Below are positions 37,501-48,142 of a DNA stretch of 64,000 nt, in pieces; position 1 is the first letter of the stretch; every line of letters starts with the position of its first letter. The stretch is from Chondrosia reniformis. Taxonomy: Eukaryota; Porifera; Demospongiae; Chondrillida; Chondrillidae. The DNA lies in the NCBI GenBank assembly GCA_947172415.1, contig OX359199.1, forward strand, positions 2,382,001-2,446,000. Reading direction: 5' to 3'. Position numbers and translations under genes: made by a program. The notes beneath the pieces were generated by a model, which saw only the letters and a list, made by a program, of their open reading frames with translations, was not told the origin of the DNA and did no database searches.

Positions 37501-38184
37501 ACATCCTTTTTGTATTTCTATAACCATGCAGCCCTTTGGTCACAACCTATCACAAGCATCCATTCTAGAACAAAACACAATGTTGAAAGCGACAGAAGTG
37601 ACATTTCCTACTAAACCAACAGTGACCCAAGAAGCTAAAGTAAGTACACATGCAAGATTGCTCATATTAGAGGAATTCCCTAAGATGTGTGATTGATAAA
37701 ATATATTTCCATTTTTGGATATTGGTTGTTGTATGTACACATACGTATATCAGCAAGGGTAGCCATTTTCTTTCACAAAATATTAATATTATCTTGACAC
37801 ATCCTTATCAATGCTCTTTATTTTAATTAATGAAGCTTCTTTGATTATAAGAATTCTAGAGATGGTAATCTTATAATTACCTTCTATAGACATCATGGGC
37901 TTTAACCAATTAAAATTTTGGCATTAAAGTAGCCATTTATAAACAAACCATTGTAGTAACTTTAAATCGGTGCTTTATAAATATTTATTTCGTTCATTTA
38001 GAAAATTTTATAACTTTTCTATTTATTAAGTGAACCGTTTACTCTTAAGTGATTTTTTCATTTTTAGAATTTTATTTCTCGTTGCTTAACTTACAAGAAA
38101 GAGGACAGACCTGATGTGATTACAATTTGTGAAGATGTCTATTTGAGACCTAATTCTAAGAAGACAGTATCAACTCCTCTTTAA
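22549..38184 (+). CDS. TLK: Tousled-like kinase, twenty exons, 671 aa
   Basis: TLKs are nuclear Ser/Thr kinases that phosphorylate the histone chaperone ASF1 and support chromatin assembly at replication. Exons are 22549-22666, 22748-22872, 23504-23572, 26959-27123, 29267-29314, 29653-29688, 30345-30383, 30721-30833, 31558-31617, 31698-31847, 32198-32215, 32299-32368, 32619-32716, 32866-33039, 33424-33513, 34894-35063, 36377-36570, 37357-37410, 37532-37639 and 38068-38184. They total 2016 nt with every phase closing and a TAA stop; human TLK2 is about 770 residues. Conserved N-terminal blocks include [16 protein letters not shown] and RKINEFFAK, then coiled coils (about 140-260 and 315-365). 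The kinase domain spans about 380-650: G-loop 388-393 (GKGGFS), Lys410, catalytic HYDLKPGN with Asp511, DFG 534-536 and [14 protein letters not shown] in place of HRD is normal for TLKs. Exon 11 is only 18 nt. One TLK gene resembling both TLK1 and TLK2 is expected outside vertebrates. Confidence 0.96.
23656..24087 (-). mobile_element. TIR element with HIRAN-like fragment, TLK intron 3
   Basis: The ends are inverted: TATACCGTATAGGTAGAAAT at the left matches the reverse complement of ATTTCTACGTATATGGTATA at the right. The motif GAAATTTTCGTGGG and its inverse recur just inside. The minus strand of about 23806-24000 reads [20 protein letters not shown] followed by DGTV, matching the middle of HIRAN domains, which occur at the N-terminus of HLTF/Rad5-type helicases. 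No transposase is present. Confidence 0.6.
24526..25344 (+). mobile_element. Internally deleted pogo/Tigger transposon, TLK intron 3
   Basis: The TIRs CAGTGGAGACT and AGTCTCCACTG are flanked by TA. An ORF from 24768 begins [20 protein letters not shown] and continues with [16 protein letters not shown]. This is the CENP-B N-terminal helix-turn-helix typical of Tigger transposases. The ORF breaks after about 88 residues, and the DDE catalytic domain is absent. The TIR differs from the CAGTCGACTCC family at 5681 and 15145, so this is a separate pogo family. Confidence 0.85.
26295..26575. mobile_element. Diverged copy of the fold-back repeat family
   Basis: It shares in order with 61351-61690 the words GCATCACTTCTGTGTTGGGG, TGAAGTAGGGAT, GTGCCCAAACGC, TGTCTTGTTTCGGCACTTTT and a TTTAAATGTTTTTG tail. 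The arms are partly complementary across a centre near 26375. It is non-coding, in TLK intron 3. Confidence 0.6.
27330..27830 (+). mobile_element. Repeat-derived HIRAN-like coding relic, TLK intron 4
   Basis: The plus frame from about 27510 reads [39 protein letters not shown] and [17 protein letters not shown]. After an in-frame TAG it continues [18 protein letters not shown] and [11 protein letters not shown]. The LxCxxExxNxxxxAVAxxK...VGHVP pattern is that of a HIRAN-like domain seen repeatedly in cnidarian and sponge mobile sequences. The upstream TTAATTTTCG/TTTCGTGAATTTCAC words resemble the TIR region of the 23656-24087 element. The far boundary is uncertain; coding-like sequence may run to about 28060. 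Confidence 0.6.
28180..28874. mobile_element. pogo-like MITE interrupted by the 240-bp repeat
   Basis: The ends CAGTGAGACCTTGCTTATCCG-like (left) and GTGATGTCTCACTG (right) form TIRs flanked by TA in TLK intron 4. The repeat copy at 28528-28766 is nested inside, leaving about 455 bp of MITE. The only open frames are chance ORFs. Confidence 0.7.
28528..28766 (+). mobile_element. 240-bp interspersed repeat, copy C
   Basis: It is nearly identical to copy B at 16056-16291. The hammerhead-like core is at 28577-28603. The pogo MITE gives a clean outer context, so the insertion borders (GATTCACAGAAG on the left and TTTTTCATGT on the right) can be read here best. Confidence 0.7.
29851..29952. mobile_element. 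Short MITE, about 100 bp, TLK intron 6
   Basis: ACTGTATAACCGGAAATATT at the left is the inverse of AATATTTCCGGCTATACGGT at the right. The interior is AT-rich and non-coding. The ends resemble those of the HIRAN-bearing element at 23656-24087 (ACCGTATAG). Confidence 0.7.
35690..36100 (-). mobile_element. Penelope-like element 3' remnant, fold-back, TLK intron 16
   Basis: GATAATTTGAGTGTCTGAAG at the left is inverted at the right end, and a second inverted block (GGAGAATCAAGGAAGCACTG) sits at about 35940-36020. The minus frame reads [20 protein letters not shown] and DQG, the C-terminal end of a GIY-YIG domain of Penelope-like elements. A hammerhead-like core lies on the minus strand at 35740-35765 (CTGAAGA, stem, GAAA). 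The right arm is internally deleted relative to the left. Confidence 0.65.
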
Positions 38185-39590
38185 ATAGCCCTTGTTATTA
38201 GTCAATTTGTCTTTACTAAGCTCCTGCTGTCACTCTTGTAAAATGTATGCATGGAGTTTATTATTTCATTATTTTTATTACATTGTTTTGCATTATACGT
38301 AATATACAGTGATTGTATATATTTAAAAGTAGTGACTGTGACAATTTCTTCCATACATTAAGGCAAAAGGAGCTTTCACGAGTTGAGGTTAGCCTGGACA
38401 AAATTTAATTTCACTATACAGTAAAATTTCAGTATTTTTAGATTTTCGAAAGCTTATATATGTATTAGTTATACCACGGTGCTGAGGTGTATATGGGTTT
38501 TATACGTACGAGTCACGAGGGCGCGTAGTGCCCGAGGGCGAGTACATATATAAACCCATATATACCGAAGCGCCGTGGTATAAGTGATATATACTCCGAA
38601 GCTTCTTATCGTTATTTTGGCGGGACTTTAAGAATCCGAGGGCAGTATATAGCTTCTTAAACAGAATTTAAGAATTCGAGGGCAGTATATAGCTTCTTAA
38701 ACAGAATTTAAGAATCCGAGGGCAGTATATAGCTTCTTAAATACTGTTATATCCCGGTGGTTGCCCCGGCGACGGGGTATATATAATGCTATAACTAGAA
38801 TTAGTTATTGCAATATGCAACTATCTCCAGACCTTGTATGGTGCGCCGGCCATATAAATATATTTATGGCTGTTCATTTCAAAATAATTTAATCCACTAT
38901 AAAAGATAACATAAACTATACAAGCAAGGATGTTGCACCATATCCCTGCATATGGCAGCATTTTGCATCTTGCGCCTCCCACTAGAAGCTGGTGTCTACT
39001 TCCCATGTACATAGGTATACAGGTAGCCTTGGTCCTTCCATTCTTATTGCTATATAGTGCAAACAAATGTTTTAATCCTTTGAACCACTTAAATTTAATG
39101 CATAACGTGTAACAAAAATCTTCTTTGCTCTACTCAGAGAAATCGTGACTCTGTCCTACTTCCCTATATACTTAATTGCAGCCTTTATACTTACTGATAA
39201 TTTCACTGCATGTCTTTGTGTGGAGTGATTTTGAAATGATAATACCTTAATAACCTCTCATGGCCTTTAGCTACATATACAGATCCTTTTAGCTATATGC
39301 TTGCATATGAAAACACCATTTACAGTGGTTCATTACTGAATGGTTATATCCAAGTATACATGTTAGGGTACTGCAGCTTCATTTGTCCCTGTTCCTTTGC
39401 CATTGCTGTGCAACATGCTTGCTTGTGCATGGCTATATAAAACTTCAATGTGTAACATCCCTTCCTTGTTTCTGTACTTTTTGTGCCATCCCTACATCTT
39501 AACTATTTTTTGTAGAAAATTTTTAATGTTTCAATAATCATAAGTTTCAAAGATTATAAAATACCTTCTAAGTGACCATCAACACCATAC
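38185..39590. other. TLK 3' flank, repeat-rich
   Basis: It begins with the TLK 3' UTR; no clear poly(A) signal is assigned. The palindromic repeat block at 38461-38770 is described separately. 39440-39535 matches the tail of the fold-back family. No gene is recognised. Confidence 0.5.
38461..38770. repeat. Fold-back repeat with a three-copy 40-bp tandem block
   Basis: ATATGGGTTTTATACGTAC and GTACATATATAAACCCATAT are inverted around a GC-rich centre (38515-38535). This is followed at about 38627-38745 by three copies of a unit with AAGAATCCGAGGGCAG and TATATAGCTTCTTAAA. Related text (ATACCACAGTG, GGTGTATATGGATTTTA and a mirrored CCATATACACC) occurs at 54590-54660, so this is an interspersed family. 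It is non-coding. Confidence 0.7.
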
Positions 39591-39595
39591 CTACC

Positions 39596-42030
39596 AAGTC
39601 TCACGCCTTAGGCGTGAGTCTCACGCTTTGGGGGGTGATCTCAAACTCTCACGCAAAGGCTCCCTAATCTCACGCCTCACAAAAATCATTGTTCTATCAC
39701 ACACAACTAGAAATTGCATTTCTAACAAATTTACTTGAATGTTGACTTAAAAGAGTCCAGAACCGAACGGTGTTCGTTAGTCTCGTACCCATTCCGCTTT
39801 CGTTGCCGGCTGGATACCGTACGAGACTAGTGTTGGCTGTTTTTGCTCTCGTCGGCGTTCAGTCAGTTTATTCTACGTTCTAATTCTCAGTTCAAATTAC
39901 TGACTGCTTCCAATTGTGACTTCGAATTCATCCAGTATCTTGACTCGGTCAGTGACCGCATGGCACAAATATGGTGACTAGCACGACTGCAGTATGACTG
40001 TATCAGAATCAGATTCAAATCCTGTAGACATTGGCAGTGATCCTGATGACTCAGATGTTGATAGAAATGGTGATGACTAATGTGGCCATTCAAAAAGGCC
40101 AAAATGACTAAATGGATAGGAGCTGCAATTTACAAGTCGAGGTTCCAGAAGAACTGGACTCAGAAGTGGTCGTGCATTGTAGCTGTCACAGGCAAGCCAT
40201 ATGAATTCAAATGCACAATCTGCAACAGACAGCTAAGTTGCGCTCACGTGGGGGTAGCAGACGTAGAGAGACACCTTGAGAAGGACATCCATCTTAAAAA
40301 TCCAAAGCTGCCAAATCTCAAACCTCCCTGAATTTTGTCTCCACGACCACCCCTACTCTGATCAGGTATGTTATTGACATCTAAATCACTTTATTAATGT
40401 CCAGACATAATATCATCTCTTCAGGTTATTCTTGCTGAGGTCAAGATGTCCACATTACTGGCAGAGCAAAACATTCCACTGGCCTTTGCTGATCAGTTGT
40501 CACCAGTTCTCAAGTCAGCCTTTCCAGACAGTGAAATAGCGAAGCAATATGCCTGCAAGCAGACAAAAACAGCATGCATTCTCAATGGAGCGGTTGCGCC
40601 ATCTTTTTTGGAGAAGCTGGTGGCCCAAATGCATGTGGAGCCATTTGCAATTGTAATTGATGGGTCCAGTGACTGTGGCGTAGAAAAGATGAACCCGTTG
40701 ACAGTCCGTATCTTCAATGGCTCAACAGGAAAGGTTGTTCAGCAGTTCTTGGACATGTTGCATGTCTTCATCCTCTACAGCAGAAGGCCTGTTTACCACC
40801 ATGAAAGAAGCCTTCCATAAGCATAGCTTACTGTAGAAGAATTGTGTGGGAGTCAGCATGGACAATACTGCCGTAAACATGGGTAAGAGAAACTCCATCA
40901 TGACTAATGTTACTCAACAGAATCCTGCAGTGTACGTTATGGGCTGTCCATGCCACATCGTCCACAACACGGCTGTTAAAGCAGCAGATGCACTTGAATC
41001 AGTGAGTGTTTGGCCATATTTTTTCATGCTATAATTCCATTAATGTTTATGTTTTGTTCTGGTAGGTTGCTGGCTTCAGTGTTGATGATTTAGTTGTTGA
41101 CGTGTATTACTGGTTCGACAAAAGCACAAAGCGAAAAGCAAGTTTGCTTGAGTTCTGCTCATTTTGTAATGTTACGTACAGAGATATTATAAAGCACGTT
41201 GGGATCAGGTGGTTGAGCTTAGAAAAGGCTGTACATCGCATCCTGCAGCAGTATCCAGCTTTGACAAGCTACTTTGCGCATCAGAAGGTATCATAACATT
41301 CCCTGCTCCTATATTTTGGTATAATTTCACTTATGCAATTCAATTTGTTGTTTTGTAGATGCCGCAGGGCCCAGATTTCAGAGGCTTTCACAAGCTTTTG
41401 GTCAGCCGATCACAGAGATCTACCTTGCATTCTATTTGTCAGCTCCGCAAACCTTTGTCAACTTCAATCAATTTTTGCAGAGGGATGATCCGCTCATTCC
41501 GATTTTACTCCCTCAAATTGACTCTTTTTTGAAAAAGCTAGCTGGAAAATTCCTTCTTTGTTTTGTTTCTGTCATAAAAGAGGCAGATAGTATGAACCAT
41601 CTGGATTATACTAATCTCCAATATCAACTATCAGGTGTGTAATATGTGTTTATTGTTTATTTTTTCACCCTTTGAGTTCGTGTTTTGTCTATATTCTGTT
41701 TGGTAGATTCTGATCTTTTTATTGGAATGGGCACCAAGTCCCTTGTCCAACGCTTATTGGAGGATGGCTCTATTACTGAGTCACAAGTGAAAAAGTTTCA
41801 TAAAGCCGTAGTTGTTTCTACATGAAAGCATTCAATTATTCCACGACACACTTGCCCTTATCCGATGAACTATTGAAGAATGCAACATTTCTGAATTTTA
41901 AGCTAAGAACCCAGTGTACATTTTCTCAAGTGGAGGATTTTGTGCAAAGGTACGTATTTGCTCTGTATTGTTGTTATTGTCCTAATTGCACTGCTAGATA
42001 TACAGACTGTGAATGTAGAATGTGACAGAA
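39596..42030 (+). pseudogene. hAT-like transposase-derived gene relic with introns
   Basis: Exon-like blocks on the plus strand are 40080-40331 (MTKWIGAAIYKSRFQKNW, then CTICNRQLSCAHVG and a distal H, a BED/TTF-like zinc finger), 40446-40980 (AFADQLSPVLKSAFPDSEI; FAIVIDGSSDCG; VSMDNTAVNMG; VMGCPCHIVHNTA), 41067-41287 (VYYWFDKSTKRKASLLEFCS; VGIRWLSLEKAVHRILQQYP), 41359-41635 (FLQRDDPLIPILLPQIDSF) and 41707-41950. They are separated by short GT-AG gaps with consensus sites (GTGAGT, TGGTAG, TTGTAG). IDGSSD, CHIVHN and RWLSLEKAV are hallmarks of hAT-like transposases. Frameshifts near 40760 and 41820 and a TAG near 40833 disable it. The left margin has repeated TCTCACGC words at 39600-39670. Confidence 0.65.
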
Positions 42031-43500
42031 TGGACATATATATAATGTTCCTTTCTTCTGACTTAATTATTCCCATTGTTTCCCTAGGTTCAGTGCCCTA
42101 CTCCCTTTTTACATCTCCCTATGTATGTACAAGTTCCTGTACAGGTCTGATTATTTCGCATTCATTTTTATACCATATAATTTTATTTGACCTATACATT
42201 CTTTTAACCATAACCTATGATTTAGTATAAATATGGAAGTAAAGAAGATACAAAAGTGCTATTCTATGACGCTGATAGTATAGATAGTTTATTTTTCCTG
42301 TAAGCAACCAGCTTGTAAAGGTAACTGGTTTATCTTTTCCCCTGTTAGAGAATCCACTCATTTAATGCAATAACATCATCTTGTCTATAATGCATACTTT
42401 AGAATGTCCATAGGGTTTGTCTCCATTTTAGCAATTTCTTACTGTTTTAAGGGATTCCTTATTGTGGAGATCAAAGATATAAATCGCATTACTTACTATA
42501 CTCAGTGTCTATGTATACGTACATTGTTTGGGTTTTGCGATTCCATGTATATTAAATTTTTAATTTTATGCCATGTACCAAAAGGGTTATGTTATGCTGT
42601 GCCACAGTTAACATTTGTTTATAGACATTTATTTACCATAACTGAATGAACCAATTTTATTGAGATTTAATTTACCATTCTATGGAGTATAACTGATGAC
42701 CCAGAAACCAGGGAAAAAGTACAAAGGCCTTTTGTTTAGCTCAGGAAGTAGGTAGAAATTTGACCTCCTTTTGTAGAAGTAGTGTCTTGCTTGGGGATCC
42801 AATGAGTTCCCTAAGCTCCCAGATAATGTTCTCACCAGAAATATCAGTACAGCCATTTCAGTCAGTCCCTAAGTCTAAGACTGTGCTCTCTCTTGGTCTA
42901 CTGTTTGCCCATATACAAGAATATGCTGAACATTTGGCCACACTCCAGAACGACTTCTCTAAAGAGAATGGTGGTACTCAATCTTTTGGAACTGCTCTTG
43001 GAAATGAAATTAGTATTGTCTGCTTCCATATGTTTTGTGAACTTGTTCAAATGTTTTCTTAGTACAGTTTGACATACTTATTGCTTGTAGCTATTCTGTT
43101 CAATAACAGATATTTCTTCTATATGATGATGCATCTATACAAAATTTATTCAGCCAATTGTCCTACAGATTCAAAAGATGGCAGTTACCTGTGCAATGAA
43201 CAAAGGCCTTTAGTTATCTTAATAACTCTACAACACTTCACCATTAATTTTGTTTGCATGCATGAACATCGAAGATATACATGATAAGGATTTCTTAAAC
43301 TGCGTTCCGTATGATAGTAAATAAAGTCCAAAAGGTTTTAATTCAAAACCATTTTTGTTACATGCAATTTCATCACCTATAACTGTAGCTATTCGTTATT
43401 AACGTGCTCCACAATGTTTCCTACAATGTTAAACTAAAAGCCCCCCTAGCCCCCCTTCCACTAATCCGTCTTAAACTACACCCACTTGTAATGAGTTCCA
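42031..43500. other. No recognisable gene
   Basis: This stretch is AT-rich. An open plus frame at 42760-43062 (100 residues) has no domain I recognise and could be chance. Its stop lies about 470 bp before the kinase relic. Nothing else is supported. Confidence 0.4.
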
Positions 43501-43527
43501 AATGGCATCTCCTGTAGCAATCACAGA

Positions 43528-45620
43528 GATACGCCCAACTGGTGCTCGGTAGTGGATCCTACGGCGAAGTCATCGAAGTATATAGAATGGTGTAGTACCA
43601 TATGCACCGCTAAAAAATGCACGACATCTTTAATACAGTCTCAGTCTTCAGCCGAAATGGATAAAATAGTTAAAGATTTTGAAAATGAATGTCAGATTTA
43701 GTCCCGTTTGAGGCATCCCAATATTGGGATCAATAAGGTTACAATAGAGAGGAATTCCTCCTTCCAGACACTGTGTCCATCCTTCTTCAAGTAGCTCAAG
43801 GATTGTACTACCTTCACTCTCAGAATCCACCTCTTGTCCACCACGACTTGAGTCCAAACAACATCTTGTTGAATGAGTGGACATTTCAGGCCAAGCTGAC
43901 AGATTTTGGCATGACCCGAGCAATTAATCTGTCAAAGCTGGCTCGCCAATCATCTGTGAAGGGGATTCAAGTATTTATGTCTCCAGAAGCCTTACGAGTT
44001 CCTCCTCGCTACACTGAGAAGTTGGATGTGTTCTCCTTCGGCAACTGCATTGCGACCACATTGACCCACAAATGGCCAAACCCATCACATCCAATAATCT
44101 ATGAAGGAAAGCAACAACAAATGTTGAATGAATTAGAGCGTAGACACCACCAGATTAATCTGATGAGCAGTAGAGAGAAGGATCTGTTTCTGCCTCTCAT
44201 TAAAAAGTGTTTAGAGGGTGATGTGGCCCTTCGTCCAAGCAGTGTAGAACTTGTATTAGCAATTAAGCAGATTGAGTCTACTCTCCAAAGTACAAAATCA
44301 TCTGCAATCAGTTTGGCTCAGCAAGCCATGTCCCAGCTTAATCTTGCTCGTCAGCAGAAGACACAATTTCAGCAACAGTTGGAAGAAGACTGTCAGAGAC
44401 ATCAGGTGCAACTAACTCAACTGCAGCAACAGAACACTCAACTGCAACAGGATAACACTCAGCTGCAACAAGAGAACACACAACTGCAACAGGATAACAC
44501 TCAGCTGCAACAAGAGAACACACAACTGCAACAGGATAACACTCAGCTGCAACAAGAGAACACACAACTGCAACAGGATAACACTCAACTGCAACAAGAG
44601 AACACACAACTTGTTGAGGCCAATGCTAAACTGCACGATGATATTGCTCGACTCACAGGATTGATAATTAGACTACAGCCAAATAGTACTCAACCCTTGA
44701 CTGAACCACTTTTATCTAAGAAACAGCACCACCAGCAGGAAGAAACACAAAACAAAATTGACCTTTATAAGAAAGCTATCACGCCACAAAGTAATCTACC
44801 AAATCTAATATAACATTCCAATTTAATAGTTTCCAATGTGTATTGCATAATGCTTTTAGTATAATGAATGTGTTTCCATAGTTTCGAGATTGGAAGAGTG
44901 TTGGTAAGTGTAGAAGGGTCATCAAAGATGGCAAGGTGGCAAGATGTTTTTCCACTGTAGCAATTAGCAAAGAGGGCATGCTTGCAGCACCTGATAAGGA
45001 GAATTGTTGTATTTGTTAGTTTGATAGAGAAAGGGAATATGTAAAGACAATTAATTAAGTGAGAGGTAGTAGTGGTTTAGTAGGAATAGCATTTATCAAA
45101 AAAGGTCACGTTGCAGTGTCTGATTTATGGAATTGTTTACTAATCTTTTCAGTTGAAGGTGACCTTATAAAAGCTATTCACTTAAAGGGTATAGCTAATA
45201 GATTAGCTGTCAGTAGTGATGCATGGATCCATATACATTTGTGAAGGTTGCAGACACTGTATTTCAGTCTACAACGAAGAAGGTGATTTTCAATTTAACT
45301 TTGGCTCCAAGGGAAATGGTCCTGGACAGTTTGACTTTCTTTTTGACATAACATTTAGTCCAGATGGACTGCTCTATATATGTTTGTGATGGTAGCAATC
45401 AAAGGATCCAGATATTCAAAGAAGATGGCAGCTATGTCAGTCAATTTTAGACAGAGGACAACCCTTCATATCTATGTGTGTCACATGATGGTCATGTGAT
45501 TGTAAGAGGCACAAAACAAGTGTCTATATATGACACTACATATCAACTAATACACAAGTTTGACACTAACTGTATAGGAGGAGGTGTAGCAGTGAACAGA
45601 GAGGGATGTTGCTAACTTGG
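43528..45620 (+). pseudogene. Protein kinase - coiled coil - NHL-repeat pseudogene
   Basis: An N-lobe remnant reads VLGSGSYGEVIEVY, then breaks with stops. The middle of the N-lobe and the hinge are missing. A long ORF at 43773-44813 (346 residues) holds an intact-looking C-lobe: HHDLSPNNILL, TDFGMTR, a SPEAL block, DVFSFGN and a distal Arg (LRPSS). A Gln-rich coiled coil made of 42-bp repeats follows. After an AG at about 44880, frames with stops carry NHL-like blades (GFxxxGHVAVSD, SPDGLLYICDG-like after one stop, NQRIQIFKEDGSYVSQF, LCVSHDGHVIV). TKL-type or tyrosine-like kinases with this C-lobe are abundant in sponges, by my recollection. Multiple stops argue for a dead gene; splicing could rescue some. 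Confidence 0.65.
44439..44609 (+). repeat. 42-bp coding tandem repeat, four copies
   Basis: Each unit encodes fourteen residues, QLQQDNTQLQQENT, exactly two heptads. It gives a Gln/Asn-rich coiled coil in the kinase pseudogene. Copies are almost identical at DNA level, so the expansion is recent or homogenised. Confidence 0.95.
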
Positions 45621-47599
45621 ATGTTGGAATTGTTTTGTTTTAAAACAGATACTGTATATACATTTGCACAAAATGTAACTGTTGGTAGTTGTCAATGACT
45701 ATATTGATGTCCCATCCCATTGTCCACTCCTGATCAACTATTACCAAAAATTGTTTCCTTGTAAACAATTATTGACAATCAAAAACAATTGAAATTACAA
45801 TATTATTATCTCATTTACAAAGATGGTCTATCTATATTCAACCCAGAAGCTATGTGCGAATGTGTGTGTGTGTGATTTTGAATGCAATTAAATATCAGCT
45901 CAAAGTAAGGTATATACACAAAATTCGCTATGGTTGTTAACTGATGAGACTGGCTCTTTTAATTACATGCCATAACATGTGAGACCTATGGAGTCTATAT
46001 ACTTGGCCTAATAAAGCCATGTGATCTATTAAGTTTACTTCTCTCAAGATATATAATTACGGAGTGCTGCAATTGCAATGCAGTTAAAATAGCTGTATTG
46101 GACAAACATGCAATGGTGTTCCACCAGTGACAGTGGACAGTCTGACTCAATAGCAGCTAGGTCAGAGGGGACATTTAACAATCACATGCATATATTGTTG
46201 CTATGTTTGGGTGCATCATCGATAGCTGAAGTTGGGATGATGGACCTGAACATAGAAATGATGTGTAAGGTTAAATTCAGTACACTATATATGGCTATAT
46301 TTGTATGCCATTGGTTAGGCCACCATCCAGATTGACAGTTCTTTGAGAGGATCTCTGCATGGATGTGTATTGTCTCTATTACTCTTCTCCCCCATTTGTG
46401 GGTCTCTCTGTTGAGGATGGAGGCTCCTTCCCATGCAGTTGATGCTGTGTCCTGTGTCGCATGCATGGACTGCATGTGATTCCATTGTTGCAGTCAGCCT
46501 TCTTCACTGCCTGCCGGTGCATGCTCGTGTATATATGTATACAGTCTGTTTATCATACCAACTAACAGTTAGAAGTATATATGCATATAATCTTTATCAA
46601 TACATAGTTTATGATTCCTTGTCATAGCAATTTGTAAATGGGCTAGTCTTACTGTGTGGGTTGGGTGATAGATAACGGAATTACCATTCCATTCATGCCA
46701 ACACTATTATATGGTTGATTTAATCAGCTGGGAGCACTAAAGAACATTTCCTACTAAAGAAAGCAAGAGTTTAATCAGGTATGTCTATAAAAATGTATTT
46801 CACTATATTATGTATTAACTATAATAGTGCAAGTCGTGTTGATTATTTTATGGCAACCACTGTACATGTGGGCTTGTGAAATTCACTCTATTTTTATGCA
46901 ATTTACAACTGCACACCTTTTAATGTTGCTGGAATCAAAACAATATCCTTCATAAATATGCTTGGACTATTATAGAAATATAATTTTTTCTCTTAGCTTG
47001 TGCTGAAACACATACACTGTAAAAATAATCTTTTAAAAACTATTTTGAAAACCCTTCAGGTAAATTAGTCCAACTGTTTAAATATTACATTTTTTAGATA
47101 AAAGCAGTCAAGAGAAAGAACTTTTATATAACTTGATTCCTTGTCTCTAAATTTTGAACACAATATATATACGTATATTGTGAGCCCATGCAGAGGCAAG
47201 GATTACAGTACAATGTATATATATTATATTTCGGCGAGAGGCGATCAACTGTATATATAACCCGTTGGCACTGCATTTGATCATGAGCAGCCCGGGGGAT
47301 CGAAGTAACTCATATGCCGACGATTTAGTTCCTGAAGCTAATTTCACGATTTCTTTCGCCTTTTAAGTTATATTGGCCATTTCACTACCTGCATTAACTT
47401 GTTCGCCTTGTAATCAACAATTCACGCTGCATATGGTAAGCTACATAATACCTTCCCCCTCAATTAGCAGCTAGTTGTCATTACAATGGGGTATAGATTC
47501 AATATACCAAGTAACTTGAATATTAATGATAACATAATAAAATTTTAAGGGTTTATACCAGACTGTTTTTGATCCTCTGTCACCTTGTACATCTTTATA
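45621..47599. other. Intergenic, fold-back relic, no gene
   Basis: 46188-46330 is a diverged copy of the fold-back family (words TATGTTTGGGTGCATCATC, ATAGCTGAAGTTGGGAT, AACATAGAAATGATGTGT). The remaining sequence is AT-rich and I see no exon with both coding character and splice sites. Confidence 0.45.
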
Positions 47600-48039
47600 C
47601 AGTGGAACACGTTTATAACGAACACGGATTTAACGAAATTTCGGTTGTAACGAAACGTTTTGAAAAAACGGTTTTAAACAACATAAAACCTTCGGTTTAT
47701 AAGCGAATCTTGGAAAAATTCGTTTATAACGAAGCTTGAAAATTGCAAAGTACAAACTACACTAACGAACTTCTTTAGTTACAGTCCTGCATGACATTCT
47801 ATAACTTGAAAATCGTGCGTATACGAAATCACGCGATCTTTTATAATTTATTTTGAGGTCAATGTACTACAAAAAAAACGAATAAACGACTTAGAGCTAT
47901 AGACATTCCATCTATAATTTACCGTGACGAGTATGGATACGATGCGTGCCTGAAAACGTATCTTTTTTATATAACGAAATTCGGTTATAACGAAATAAAT
48001 TTACTGCAATTTGAAGTTCGTTATATCCGTGCTCCACTG
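47600..48039. mobile_element. pogo-like MITE, 440 bp
   Basis: The TIRs CAGTGGAACACG and CGTGCTCCACTG-like are flanked by TA. The subterminal TTATAACGAAC is inverted at the other end as GTTCGTTATA. Extra TATAACGAA words recur inside. No coding is seen. It lies about 500 bp upstream of the Ig/FN3 gene start. Confidence 0.8.
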
Positions 48040-48074
48040 TATAAGCAATAATCTGATCAAGGGTTTGTGCATGC

Positions 48075-48078
<4 letters not shown>

Positions 48079-48138
<60 letters not shown>
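48079..48138. repeat. AT dinucleotide microsatellite
   Basis: About thirty uninterrupted AT units lie upstream of the Ig/FN3 gene. The minus-strand ORF through it (repeating Ile-Tyr) is an artefact. Confidence 0.95.

Positions 48139-48142
<4 letters not shown>

Noticed and set aside
42760-43062. 100-codon plus ORF as a new gene
   Set aside because: There is no domain, no obvious splice partners and unremarkable composition. It is left as an unassigned open frame.
44338-44636. Minus ORFs with Leu/Val/Cys repeats (candidate membrane proteins)
   Set aside because: They are antisense to the 42-bp coiled-coil repeat and have no independent coding evidence.
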